Assembly (NCBI GenBank): GCA_934316925.1
Contig: CAKREC010000004.1
Span: 1-64,000 of the forward strand
DNA from: an uncultured Eubacterium sp.
GTDB lineage: Bacteria > Bacillota > Clostridia > Lachnospirales > Lachnospiraceae
Direction of reading: 5' to 3'
DNA: 64,000 nt
The notes below the pieces were generated by a model, which was given only the letters and a program-made list of their open reading frames with translations, searched no databases and was not told where the DNA came from. Made by a program: the position numbers and the translations under genes. Shown here piece by piece: positions 10,093 to 18,989 of the stretch; position 1 is the stretch's first letter; each line of letters opens with the position of its first letter.

Positions 10093-10504
10093 AAATATTT
10101 TTCTGGCTCTTATCGGAGTTTGCAGCGGAGCCACCGTTGCGGCGGGCGTATTTGCATTTATTACGATGCTGGGGATCCTGCCAAGACTGGCTTATCGCAC
10201 GAATACAGCGAAATATATTATCTCTTATGAAACGGCAATTATTGTAGGAGGAACACTCGGAAACCTGTGGGCGGTGTATCCGGTTTCACTGCCTTTGTCA
10301 GCGGTGTTTCTATGTGTCTTTGGAATCTTTTCAGGTGTATTTGTCGGGTGCCTTGGAATGGCACTGGCGGAAACGCTGCGGGTGCTGCCGATTTTGATCA
10401 ACCGGGTGCAGCTCAAAGAAGGATTTCCAATTGTAGTGATCGGAATTGCGGCAGGAAAGATTGTTGGAACGTTTATGCAATTCTTTTTGTTTAGCAGATC
10501 GTGA
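10079..10504 (+). CDS. spoVAB: stage V sporulation protein AB
   Basis: 141 residues, four predicted membrane helices, member of the SpoVA channel complex. It starts with TTG at 10079, inside the 3' end of spoVAA, with GAGAGG about 11 nt upstream; no better ATG exists that preserves the first membrane helix (LALIGVCSGATVAAGVF). Overlap suggests coupled translation. Confidence 0.88.
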   Translation: MIVIKNIFLALIGVCSGATVAAGVFAFITMLGILPRLAYRTNTAKYIISYETAIIVGGTLGNLWAVYPVSLPLSAVFLCVFGIFSGVFVGCLGMALAETLRVLPILINRVQLKEGFPIVVIGIAAGKIVGTFMQFFLFSRS

Positions 10505-10529
10505 TAAATAAAAATGTGGAGGCAGGGCA

Positions 10530-11021
10530 ATGAAAAAACAGAAAACGCAAATACAGGAAGTAATACAGACCAAACTCAGTGAAAAAAGAGACAAAAAGTA
10601 TAACGAATATGTAAAAGAAAATACGCCGAAAAAAAGCTGGCTTTGGAATTTGTGTAAAGCCTTTTTTGTAGGCGGGCTGATCTGTGTGCTGGGACAGATC
10701 TTTATCAATTGGTATCAGAGCCTTGGCATGGATCAGGAGACCGCGGCGTTGTACAACACATTATCCCTTATCTTTTTAAGCATATTCTTCACGGGACTGA
10801 ACTGGTATCAGAAACTTGCTAATTTTGCCGGGGCAGGAACCTTAGTCCCGATCACCGGGTTCGCAAACTCCGTAGCAGCACCGGCGATCGAATTCAAAGA
10901 AGAAGGCTGGGTGTTTGGTGTAGGCTGTAAGATCTTTACGATCGCAGGCCCGGTCATACTGTATGGCGTGTTTTGCAGCTGGATCCTGGGCGTGATCTAC
11001 TGGATCGGACAGATCTGGTAA
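10530..11021 (+). CDS. spoVAC: stage V sporulation protein AC
   Basis: 163 residues. A charged N-terminus is followed by SWLWNLCKAFFVGGLICVLG and several membrane helices with the family motif AGAGTLVPITGFANS (near 110). SpoVAC is the mechanosensitive channel part of the SpoVA complex in Bacillus. GTGGAGG precedes the ATG. It is the last sporulation gene before the unrelated 6 kb block; spoVAD and spoVAE resume at 17454. Confidence 0.95.
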   Translation: MKKQKTQIQEVIQTKLSEKRDKKYNEYVKENTPKKSWLWNLCKAFFVGGLICVLGQIFINWYQSLGMDQETAALYNTLSLIFLSIFFTGLNWYQKLANFAGAGTLVPITGFANSVAAPAIEFKEEGWVFGVGCKIFTIAGPVILYGVFCSWILGVIYWIGQIW

Positions 11022-11103
11022 TGTTTGCAAGCAGCCTGTTTTCTCGCTAAAAATGAAAATGAATGTTATGTAAAAATATGAATTGCAAATCCTTTTTGCA
11101 TTC

Positions 11104-11202
11104 CCGTGATTTCAGCCGTAAGAATGTGGTGAGTGGGATTGAGTGCGATAGCACTCACATGCGTAGCACCCACGAAACACAATCTTACGGCTGAAATCAC
11201 GG
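11104..11202. repeat. 99-nt palindromic element with 20-bp perfect arms
   Basis: Arms at 11104-11123 (starting CCGTGATTTCAG) and 11183-11202 are perfect inverted copies. The 59 nt between them contain a further hairpin, TGAGTGC-GATA-GCACTCA, and a GTGGG/CCCAC pairing, so the whole unit can fold into one long branched structure. No T-run follows, so it is not a standard terminator. It occupies the 329-bp gap 11022-11350, which otherwise shows no gene. It looks like a REP- or MITE-type element or a structured RNA. Confidence 0.7.
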
Positions 11203-11350
11203 AACCGGAAACGGATTACTATTGAATATTTGACACTAACAACTATTTGCAATCTTATACATTAAGCATTAAAATAAAGATATTCGCGCAAAACAAAATG
11301 CAACGATTACATGGGAAAATACTGGAAAGAAAAGAAGGAGAACACAAAGA

Positions 11351-12649
11351 ATGCAGATTTATAAACTTGTCTGGTTATTTTTAGTATATTCATTTCTCGG
11401 ATGGATATTGGAGACTGTATTTGCTACGATCAAACAGCGAAAGATCACCAATCGAGGCTTGATCAACGGCCCATTCTGCGTGATCTATGGGATCAGTGGC
11501 GTATTGATCTCGGCGGCACTGTCAGAACTTACCGGTTTTTGGCTTTTCTTTTTTGCGATGATCTATTCTTCCGCTGTTGAGTGGTTTGGCGGACACCTGA
11601 TCGAGTGGATCTACCGGGAGCGTTGGTGGAGTTATGAAGGGATTCCGTGGAATCTGGACGGGTATATTTCCCTGCCTACGTCGCTGCTTTGGGGCGTTTT
11701 GGGATTCTTTGTGGTGCGCTTTGGCAATGGTTTTCTGCTTGAATTTTTCGATGGTGCGCCATTCTGGTTTATGAAGCTGGTACTCTGGATCATAGGCGGA
11801 TGTCTGGCGGCGGATGGATTATTTTCCCTTATTGTAGGAAAATGTCAGGGCAACTGGACGGCAAAGATTCAGGAGATGGACGACAACTTCTCGGCTCTCA
11901 GCACCTTTTTGAAAAACAAAATTGTAAAAGCAGTTAATACCCGTATTCATAATGCTTATCCATCGGCGAAAGCCGTGATCAAAGTACATAAAAAAGAAAA
12001 AAGCACGGTATTTGCAGAGGGATGCAGCTTTTACAAGATCATCTGGCTGTTTTTTGTGGGCGCATTTCTTGGGGACATTGTAGAGACGATATTCTGCCGG
12101 CTTACGGCGGGAGTATGGATGAGCCGTAGCAGTGTTGTCTGGGGACCTTTCAGTCTGGTCTGGGGAATTGGTATTGCCGCGGGAACTGCCATGTTGTATA
12201 AATACAAAGACCGGAGTGACGGATTCCTGTTTGGCATGGGAACGCTGATCGGCGGTGCGTACGAATATTTTTGCAGCGTTTTTACAGAAGTTGTATTTGG
12301 AAAAGTGTTCTGGGATTACAGCAACATTCCTTTTAATCTGGGAGGCAGGGTAAATCTTTTATACTGTTTCTTCTGGGGGATCGCAGCGGTTGTCTGGTTT
12401 AAACTGATCTATACAAGACTGGCAGGATGGATTGAAAAAATACCGAAAAAGACCGGCACGGTACTCAGCTGGATCTTTATTGTATTTATGCTGGCAAATG
12501 TGAGCGTGAGCAGTCTTGCGCTGCTCCGGCACGATCAGCGCAGTCAGCATGTACCGGCACAAAGCGCATGGCAGCGGTATATGGATACACATTATGATGA
12601 TGTTCGGATTGACCGGATCTATCCAAACGCAAAGGAGGCAGATGAATGA
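11351..12649 (+). CDS. membrane protein with two copies of the putative ABC-transporter type IV (PF06541-like) domain
   Basis: 432 residues, about ten membrane helices. The first half (WLFLVYSFLGWILETVFATI, then NGPFCVIYGISG and WSYEGIPWNLDGYISL) and the second half (WLFFVGAFLGDIVETIFC, then WGPFSLVWGIG and WDYSNIPFNLGGRVNL) match each other motif by motif, so this is a tandem duplication fused into one protein. Single-domain relatives are annotated as putative ABC-transporter permeases, but no ATPase is adjacent and the function is unknown. AGAAGGAG precedes the ATG. The stop overlaps the larE start by 4 nt, which implies coupled translation. Confidence 0.8.
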   Translation: MQIYKLVWLFLVYSFLGWILETVFATIKQRKITNRGLINGPFCVIYGISGVLISAALSELTGFWLFFFAMIYSSAVEWFGGHLIEWIYRERWWSYEGIPWNLDGYISLPTSLLWGVLGFFVVRFGNGFLLEFFDGAPFWFMKLVLWIIGGCLAADGLFSLIVGKCQGNWTAKIQEMDDNFSALSTFLKNKIVKAVNTRIHNAYPSAKAVIKVHKKEKSTVFAEGCSFYKIIWLFFVGAFLGDIVETIFCRLTAGVWMSRSSVVWGPFSLVWGIGIAAGTAMLYKYKDRSDGFLFGMGTLIGGAYEYFCSVFTEVVFGKVFWDYSNIPFNLGGRVNLLYCFFWGIAAVVWFKLIYTRLAGWIEKIPKKTGTVLSWIFIVFMLANVSVSSLALLRHDQRSQHVPAQSAWQRYMDTHYDDVRIDRIYPNAKEADE

Positions 12650-13485
12650 CAGAAATAGAAAGTAAAAAATTAGAGGATTTGAAGCAGTATATAAAAGAAC
12701 TTGGCAGCGTGGCAATTGCATTTTCAAGCGGAGTGGATTCTACATTCCTTTTGCGGGTTGCTCATGATGTGCTGGGAGATAAGGTGATTGCAGTTACGGC
12801 ACAGTCCTGTTCTTTTCCAAAGCGCGAGCTGCAGGAGGCTGTTGAATATTGTAAGAAAGAAGGGATCACGCATGTGATCTGCCAGTCGGAAGAACTGGAG
12901 ATTGAGGGCTTTTCGAAAAATCCACCAAATCGCTGTTATCTGTGCAAAAAAGAATTGTTCGAAAAAATCGGACAGATTGCGAAAGAACGCGGAATTACAT
13001 ATGTGGCGGAAGGTTCCAATATGGATGACAATGGCGATTATCGTCCGGGACTGCAGGCGGTTGCCGAACTGGGGGTGAAAAGCCCGCTTCGGCAGGTCGG
13101 ATTTTCGAAAGATGAAATCCGTCATGTTTCAAAAGATCTCGGACTTCCAACCTGGAAAAAACAATCATTTGCCTGTCTGTCGTCCCGCTTTGTATATGGC
13201 GAGACGATCAATGAGAAGAAGTTGTCTATGGTTGAAAGAGCAGAGCAGTTATTACTGGACCATGGCTTTACCCAGGTGCGGGTGCGTATACACGGAGACA
13301 TCGCACGCATTGAGATCATGCCGGATGAATTTGAAACGATCATGCAGGAACCCATACGTCAGGACATCGTTGAGCAGTTCAAAGAATATGGATTCCAATA
13401 TGTTACGCTTGACCTGATCGGGTACCGCATGGGCAGCATGAATGAAAGTCTGCCGGAAGACGTGCGCAAGAGGAGCGAAAATTAG
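12646..13485 (+). CDS. larE: LarE-type ATP-dependent sulfur transferase (PP-loop)
   Basis: 279 residues. The PP-loop is SSGVDSTFL (residues 25-33). [14 protein letters not shown] (near 86-99) and the conserved Cys in [15 protein letters not shown] (near 174) follow the LarE pattern; in Lactobacillus LarE a cysteine is sacrificed to give sulfur to the pyridinium cofactor of lactate racemase. Neither larB, larC nor a LarA-type racemase is in the window, so the cofactor role here is unproven; other relatives serve unknown sulfur-transfer reactions. Coupled by a 4-nt overlap to the preceding membrane protein. Confidence 0.85.
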   Translation: MTEIESKKLEDLKQYIKELGSVAIAFSSGVDSTFLLRVAHDVLGDKVIAVTAQSCSFPKRELQEAVEYCKKEGITHVICQSEELEIEGFSKNPPNRCYLCKKELFEKIGQIAKERGITYVAEGSNMDDNGDYRPGLQAVAELGVKSPLRQVGFSKDEIRHVSKDLGLPTWKKQSFACLSSRFVYGETINEKKLSMVERAEQLLLDHGFTQVRVRIHGDIARIEIMPDEFETIMQEPIRQDIVEQFKEYGFQYVTLDLIGYRMGSMNESLPEDVRKRSEN

Positions 13486-13508
13486 GCTTTTCTTTCCTGC
13501 CAAAAAAT

Positions 13509-13521
13509 AGTATAATATACT
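13509..13521 (+). promoter_or_regulatory. candidate -10 box inside a palindrome, upstream of the chemotaxis receptor
   Basis: TATAAT (13511-13516) lies within AGTATA-A-TATACT, a perfect 6+1+6 palindrome. The -35 region is weak (TTTTCT at 13488). Such a symmetric site over a -10 box could be an operator. Confidence 0.35.
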
Positions 13522-13601
13522 GTAATGTAAGGATGGGTATATGCAGAGGGATCCATATACTTATGGAGAAAGTTGGAGAAGAAACGGAGGATTACGAAGT
13601 T

Positions 13602-15074
13602 ATGGCAAAAAAACAAAGAAGTGAGATGGCCAGATGTAACCGGTTGTGCATGATCGCGCATATGGATACATATGGCTGTTTGCTGTGGTTACTGATCTTA
13701 CAGGCAGTGACCGGAAGAACACAGGGCATGTATGCGCTGGTTATGGGTATTATCGGTATTATCCCGATTATCGGAGAGATCATCAGCTGGAATAAAAATC
13801 CGGATTCGCAGGCGATCAAGCATTTTGTGAGTCTTGGATTTGGTGCTTTTTATACGGCAGTTGTATTTACCAATATCACCGCGCTGGTATGTTTGTTTGT
13901 GATTCCGATGCTGTTGGCAGTGTCGGTTTACAATGACACCCGGTATTCTGCCTTAGTGAGCATTATCGCGACAGTTGAGAATGTGCTTGTTGTGATCCTG
14001 GGAGCAGCGACACAGGGACAGGATTTTGATTTCGGATTTGTTAGCACGGATTATGCCTGTGTGCAGATCGTAGTTATGATACTGGCAACGATCTTTGCGA
14101 TTTTGACAGCAAGCTCACTGAAAGAGAATTTTGGAAGCAAAATGCAGGATCTTCATACCGCGAAAAATGAAACGGAAGAGATCATGGAGAAAGTTTCCAA
14201 GCAGGCAGTCAGTCTGCAGAGTGGCATTGATGAAGTTCACGAGCAGATTGAAAAACTCAATCAGGTATCCGAGATGACCAAGATCGCTATGAAAGAAGTG
14301 ACAGACGGTGTTGGCGATACGACAGATGCGGTTCAGAATCAGATTTCTCAGACGGAAGCGATCCAGAACAAGGTTGACCTGGTCAGTGATGATACAAATT
14401 ATATCAAGAATAAGATGGAACATATTCTGACGGTGCTGAATGAAGGCAGTCGTGATGTGGATATGCTGGTGGAAAAGGTTGATGCTTCGGTAGAAAACAG
14501 TTCCGATGCAGCGAAGAAGCTGGAGACGTTGAAAGACCTTATGGAAGAGATGCAGTCGATCGTGGAGATGATCGATGGAATTACTTCACAGACAAGTCTG
14601 CTTGCGCTGAATGCCAGTATTGAGGCGGCAAGAGCCGGTGAGGCAGGACGTGGCTTTGCAGTTGTAGCAACGGAGATTTCCCAGATGGCTACGCAGACGA
14701 AAGATGCCACGGTAGATATTACCCAGTTGATCGACAATGTTTCGATCGCGATCCGGGATGTTGTTGCCGTGATCCATCAGATGATCGAAGGAATCCAGGA
14801 AGAAAAAGAGGCGGCTGGTCACACCGCAGACAGCTTTGAACAGATTCAGAATAACACCGTAGCGATCGGAGACAATGTATCAAGTCTGGTACAGAACGTC
14901 AAAGAGTTAAAAGATGCGAATGAAGTGATCGTTGAGTCCATTCAGACAATTTCGGCAGTTTCCGAAGAAGTATCTGCACACTGTGGAGAAACGATGAAAG
15001 CGGAAGAGCAGAATATGGAGATTCTTGGATCGATTTCCGACAAAATGCAGGAATTGTTGGAAAGTTCCAACTAA
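13602..15074 (+). CDS. methyl-accepting chemotaxis-type receptor
   Basis: About 490 residues. Five to six hydrophobic helices fill residues 20-180 with almost no extracytoplasmic domain. A long coiled coil follows, then the MCP signalling tip with [20 protein letters not shown] and [15 protein letters not shown], the site that contacts CheA/CheW. The sensor is therefore a membrane-embedded domain rather than a Cache or four-helix ligand domain. The ATG at 13602 has GGAGG 11 nt upstream; in-frame ATGs at 13533 and 13563 lack a good ribosome site. No che or flagellar genes are nearby; the next genes encode an amino-acid transporter, which might share the stimulus. Confidence 0.85.
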   Translation: MAKKQRSEMARCNRLCMIAHMDTYGCLLWLLILQAVTGRTQGMYALVMGIIGIIPIIGEIISWNKNPDSQAIKHFVSLGFGAFYTAVVFTNITALVCLFVIPMLLAVSVYNDTRYSALVSIIATVENVLVVILGAATQGQDFDFGFVSTDYACVQIVVMILATIFAILTASSLKENFGSKMQDLHTAKNETEEIMEKVSKQAVSLQSGIDEVHEQIEKLNQVSEMTKIAMKEVTDGVGDTTDAVQNQISQTEAIQNKVDLVSDDTNYIKNKMEHILTVLNEGSRDVDMLVEKVDASVENSSDAAKKLETLKDLMEEMQSIVEMIDGITSQTSLLALNASIEAARAGEAGRGFAVVATEISQMATQTKDATVDITQLIDNVSIAIRDVVAVIHQMIEGIQEEKEAAGHTADSFEQIQNNTVAIGDNVSSLVQNVKELKDANEVIVESIQTISAVSEEVSAHCGETMKAEEQNMEILGSISDKMQELLESSN

Positions 15075-15118
15075 AAAAGGTATCCGATGGATACCGGGAA
15101 AGGAAAATAAATTTTACC

Positions 15119-16651
15119 ATGAAGAAAATGAGCAAAAGAAAAGTACTCTTTTTGTTTGCCGTGACAGTTTTGTCAGCATTGACGATCACTGGTTGTGGAA
15201 AGAAAAAGACAGAGACGGCTGCTACTGAGCCGTCCGTAACCTGCGTGGATGACCTTGAGGGCAAGAAGATCGGTGTACAGCTTGGTACGACAGGAGATGT
15301 CTATGTATCGGATTATGAGGGCGATGATGCAGGAACGGTGATCGAACGATACAACAAAGGAAATGATGCTGTGCAGGCGTTGAAACAGGATAAGATTGAC
15401 GCCGTTGTTATTGACGAGCAGCCAGCCAAAGCGTTTGTTGAGTCTAACTCGGATATTATGATCCTTCCGGAAGAATTTACAAACGAAGATTATGCGATCT
15501 GTGTGGCAAAAGGCAATGATACGTTGAAAGAGAAGATCAATGCGGCGTTGGAAGAGCTGACACAGGATGGAACTCTGGAAAAGATCAAAAAGAATTATGT
15601 AGGTGAAGAAGACGAAAAAGGCAAATACCAGTATCAGTCGACAGCAACCGATACTCCGAACGGCACATTGACCGTGGCAACCAATGCACAGTTTAAGCCA
15701 TACGAGTATTATGACGGTGGCAAGATCACAGGTCTGGATATGGATATGATGCAGGCAGTCAGTGATAAGCTTGGCATGAAACTGAAGATTGAAGATATGG
15801 AATTTGATTCGATCATCAGTGCCGTTTCATCAGGAAAAGCGGATGTTGGTGCTGCCGGAATGACTGTGACGGAAGATCGTTTGAAGAATATTGATTTTAC
15901 CAATTCCTATACGAACTCCAAACAGGTTATCATTGTAAAGAACCCAAATGCATCGGCTGTGAAACAGAGCATTTCTGAAAAATTCAAACAGAATTTTGTG
16001 GTAGACGGCCGTTGGAAATATTTAGCATCCGGTTTGAAAAACACACTGGTGATCACTGTATTTGCGGTCCTGATCGGTGTACTTCTTGGATTCCTGGTTG
16101 CGATCATAAGAGCATATCATGACATGGAGGGCGGCATGAAGCTGCTCAATGCGATCTGCCAGTTGTATCTTACGGTCATGCGTGGAACACCGGTTATGGT
16201 GCAGATCCTCATCATTTACTATGTAATCTTTGCGACCAGCAATGTAAACAAAGTGATCGTTGGAATTATTGCCTTTGGTCTGAACTCCGCTGCCTATGTT
16301 GCTGAGATCGTCCGATCCGGTATTATGTCGATCGATCGTGGACAGTTTGAGGCCGGACGCAGTCTGGGACTTGGCTATTCACAGACCATGGTCAATATTA
16401 TTTTGCCACAGGCGATCAAAAATATTTTGCCGGCACTGGGCAATGAGTTTATTGTATTGTTGAAAGAGACTTCCATCAGTGGATATATCGGACTTGCCGA
16501 TCTCGCAAAAGGTGGAGATATTATCAGAAGTATTACCTATGAGCCATTTATGCCTCTGGTAGCAGTTGCGCTGATCTATCTGGCGATCGTGCTGCTGCTC
16601 AGCAAGGGAGTTAGTGTTCTGGAAAGGAGATTACGAGCAAGTGAAAGATAA
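15119..16651 (+). CDS. amino-acid ABC transporter: lipoprotein substrate-binding domain fused to permease, binding domain in permuted order
   Basis: 510 residues. A lipoprotein signal peptide ends in ITGC (Cys26). The periplasmic-binding fold of the SBP_bac_3 family follows, but in swapped order. Residues about 41-160 match what is normally the second part ([40 protein letters not shown]); residues about 178-282 match the normal beginning ([50 protein letters not shown]). The permease (about 299-510) has the EAA loop [20 protein letters not shown]. The partner ATPase overlaps the 3' end by 11 nt. Polar amino acids such as glutamine are likely substrates, by family. Confidence 0.88.
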   Translation: MKKMSKRKVLFLFAVTVLSALTITGCGKKKTETAATEPSVTCVDDLEGKKIGVQLGTTGDVYVSDYEGDDAGTVIERYNKGNDAVQALKQDKIDAVVIDEQPAKAFVESNSDIMILPEEFTNEDYAICVAKGNDTLKEKINAALEELTQDGTLEKIKKNYVGEEDEKGKYQYQSTATDTPNGTLTVATNAQFKPYEYYDGGKITGLDMDMMQAVSDKLGMKLKIEDMEFDSIISAVSSGKADVGAAGMTVTEDRLKNIDFTNSYTNSKQVIIVKNPNASAVKQSISEKFKQNFVVDGRWKYLASGLKNTLVITVFAVLIGVLLGFLVAIIRAYHDMEGGMKLLNAICQLYLTVMRGTPVMVQILIIYYVIFATSNVNKVIVGIIAFGLNSAAYVAEIVRSGIMSIDRGQFEAGRSLGLGYSQTMVNIILPQAIKNILPALGNEFIVLLKETSISGYIGLADLAKGGDIIRSITYEPFMPLVAVALIYLAIVLLLSKGVSVLERRLRASER

Positions 16652-17378
16652 TGTATTATTAGAAGTAAAAGATTTACACAAATCTTTTGACAAACACGAG
16701 GTATTGTGCGGAATCTCCACAACAGTACAGAAGGGTGATGTTGTAGCGATCATAGGACCGAGTGGATGTGGAAAATCAACATTTTTACGTTCTTTAAATC
16801 TGTTGGAACATCCGACATCCGGTGCGATCCTTTTGGATGGACAGGATATTACAGATCCATCGGTTGACATCAATAAAGTCCGTGAGAAACTGGGCATGGT
16901 TTTCCAGCAGTTTAATCTGTTCCCGAATATGACCGTCAAGAAAAACATCGCATTTGCACCGGTCAAACTGGGTAAGATGAGCGCACAGCAGGCAGATCAG
17001 ACAGCGATGGAACTACTGGAACGTATTGGTCTTGCAGATAAGGCGGACGCGTATCCGTCACAGCTTTCCGGTGGACAGAAGCAGCGTATCGCGATCGTAC
17101 GTGCGCTGGCGATGAATCCGGAGATCATGCTGTTTGACGAACCGACATCGGCACTGGATCCGGAGATGGTAGGAGAAGTATTGGCGCTGATCAAACAGTT
17201 GGCAGAGAATGGAACGACGATGGTGATCGTGACGCATGAGATGGGATTTGCGAAAGAAGTAGCTAATCGCGTACTTTTCTTCAATGATGGATTGATTCAG
17301 GAAGAAAATGAACCGGATGAATTTTTCAATCATCCAAAAAATCCACGTTTACAGGACTTTTTATCAAAAGTACTTTAA
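16641..17378 (+). CDS. amino-acid ABC transporter ATP-binding protein
   Basis: 245 residues from a GTG start at 16641, which has AAAGGAG 11 nt upstream and lies inside the permease gene. Walker A is [10 protein letters not shown], the Q-loop is [14 protein letters not shown], the signature is LSGGQKQR, Walker B is [14 protein letters not shown] and the H-loop is VTHEMGF. It closely follows the GlnQ/HisP subfamily and energises the fused binding protein/permease upstream. Confidence 0.95.
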   Translation: MKDNVLLEVKDLHKSFDKHEVLCGISTTVQKGDVVAIIGPSGCGKSTFLRSLNLLEHPTSGAILLDGQDITDPSVDINKVREKLGMVFQQFNLFPNMTVKKNIAFAPVKLGKMSAQQADQTAMELLERIGLADKADAYPSQLSGGQKQRIAIVRALAMNPEIMLFDEPTSALDPEMVGEVLALIKQLAENGTTMVIVTHEMGFAKEVANRVLFFNDGLIQEENEPDEFFNHPKNPRLQDFLSKVL

Positions 17379-17383
17379 ATTAT

Positions 17384-17416
17384 GGATAAACACCCAGCCT
17401 TTGGGAAATCATAATA
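17384..17416 (+). promoter_or_regulatory. possible forespore promoter for spoVAD
   Basis: CATAATA (17410-17416) is a perfect match to the sigma-G -10 pattern. The best -35, GGATA (17384-17388), is 21 nt away, longer than the usual 17-18. A separate promoter would be needed here because five unrelated genes separate spoVAD from spoVAC. Confidence 0.3.
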
Positions 17417-17453
17417 TCATCTTTTAGAATTCAGTTAGAAGTGGAGAGATGAT

Positions 17454-18518
17454 ATGAGTGGCAAGAAGGTAGTGGGAAAACGAAGCATTTTATTTGCAAA
17501 ACCCCCGGTGATCATCGGGGCGGGCAGCGTTGCCGGAGAGAAAGAAGGAAACGGTGCCTTTGGAAGACATTTTGATATTGTAGAACAAGATCCCCTGTTT
17601 GGTGCGAAAACCTGGGAAGAGGCTGAGAGCCGCATGCAGCAGATGGCAACTAAGATTGCACTGCGCAAAGCGGGCCTTGAGCCGGACCAGGTGCGTTACC
17701 TCGTAGCAGGGGATTTATTAGGTCAATTGATCGCTACATCTTTTGGTATCATGAATTTTAATATTCCGATGTTTGGCGTGTACGGAGCGTGCAGCACGAT
17801 GGGAGAGTCCTTAGCGATCGCCTCCATCCTGGTAGATGGCGGATATGGGGACTATGTTGTCGCGTTGACCTCCAGCCATTTTGCCAGTGCGGAAAAACAA
17901 TTCCGATATCCGCTGGCATATGGAAGCCAGCGGCCGTATTCCGCTACCTGGACGGTAACAGGAAGTGGCGCCGTTGTGCTGGCATCACAGGAAGCCAAGT
18001 GGAGACGCAAAGAAATCGGATATGTCGAAATTGTCGGGATCACGACAGGAAAAATCACAGATTATGGAATCAAAGACAGTATGAATATGGGAGCGTGTAT
18101 GGCACCAGCTGCGGCGGATGTGATCCTGAACAACTTTAAGGATCTTGGCGTAGGACCAGATTACTATGATAAGATCATCACAGGAGATCTGGGAACGATC
18201 GGTCAAAGGATCTTAGTCGATATGATGCACGGATATGGTTATGACATCGAAAAACAGCATTTCGATTGTGGAACAGAAATATATTATAACAAAGAACAAG
18301 ATACCAATGCAGGAGGAAGTGGATGTGGTTGCAGTGCTATTACTTTGTGTGGTTTTATTTTGCAGAAAATGAGAGAAAAAACGTGGAAGAGGGTGCTGTT
18401 CGTGCCAACCGGAGCACTTCTTTCGACCGTAAGTTTTAATGAGGGAAATTCCATTCCGGGAATCGCGCATGGCGTGATCTTAGAAGGCGTTTCCGGGAAA
18501 GAAGGAGGTGTGTTGTAA
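17454..18518 (+). CDS. spoVAD: stage V sporulation protein AD
   Basis: 354 residues, thiolase-fold protein of the SpoVA complex; in Bacillus it binds dipicolinic acid. Conserved stretches include PPVIIGAGSVAGEKEGNG at the start and FGVYGACSTMGESLAIAS (near 103), which is the thiolase-like Cys region, with GDLGTIGQRILVDMM near 243. GTGGAGAG precedes the ATG. Stop and the spoVAE start share one base (TAATG). Confidence 0.96.
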   Translation: MSGKKVVGKRSILFAKPPVIIGAGSVAGEKEGNGAFGRHFDIVEQDPLFGAKTWEEAESRMQQMATKIALRKAGLEPDQVRYLVAGDLLGQLIATSFGIMNFNIPMFGVYGACSTMGESLAIASILVDGGYGDYVVALTSSHFASAEKQFRYPLAYGSQRPYSATWTVTGSGAVVLASQEAKWRRKEIGYVEIVGITTGKITDYGIKDSMNMGACMAPAAADVILNNFKDLGVGPDYYDKIITGDLGTIGQRILVDMMHGYGYDIEKQHFDCGTEIYYNKEQDTNAGGSGCGCSAITLCGFILQKMREKTWKRVLFVPTGALLSTVSFNEGNSIPGIAHGVILEGVSGKEGGVL

Positions 18519-18871
18519 TGGATTACCTGATTTCGTTTTTAGTAGGAGGTGCAATTTGCGCCATCGTTCAGCTCATCATGGATAATACCAAATTCCTGCC
18601 GGGACGTATTATGGTGGGACTGGTTTGTACTGGAGCGGTCTTGAGCTTTTTCCATTTGTACGAGCCGTTTGCCGAATGGGGAAAGGCGGGCGCTACGGTG
18701 CCGCTGATCGGGTTTGGACATCTTCTGTTCAAAGGAGTGAAAGAAGCCGTTGATGCGAAAGGATTTGTAGGAACCTTTTACGGGGGACTGGAGAGCGCCG
18801 CGGTTGGAATCTCCGGCGCGTTGATCATGGGATACCTGGCGAGTCTGGTGTTTAAGTCGAAGATGAAGTAA
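18518..18871 (+). CDS. spoVAE: stage V sporulation protein AE (SpoVAEb type)
   Basis: 117 residues, three to four membrane helices, with the family's ATVPLIGFGHLLFKGVKEAV segment (near 66). It starts on the last base of the spoVAD stop codon, with GGAGG upstream, so the two are translationally coupled. No spoVAF or gerA-type gene follows; the next gene is a surface protein with its own strong promoter. Confidence 0.94.
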   Translation: MDYLISFLVGGAICAIVQLIMDNTKFLPGRIMVGLVCTGAVLSFFHLYEPFAEWGKAGATVPLIGFGHLLFKGVKEAVDAKGFVGTFYGGLESAAVGISGALIMGYLASLVFKSKMK

Positions 18872-18896
18872 ATTTGCCTCCGGTGTTGCTGAAAAA

Positions 18897-18925
18897 TTGA
18901 CAATTATGTGTCATAAGAATATAAT
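18897..18925 (+). promoter_or_regulatory. consensus sigma-A promoter for the Ig-like surface protein
   Basis: TTGACA (18897-18902), exactly 17 nt, then TATAAT (18920-18925): a perfect match to the vegetative consensus, 64 nt before the ATG at 18990. Confidence 0.88.
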
Positions 18926-18989
18926 TTACATGTAACTTACACATTTTTAGCATGTAAGATGGCAACATAAAAAAAGGAGGAGTTTGCCA

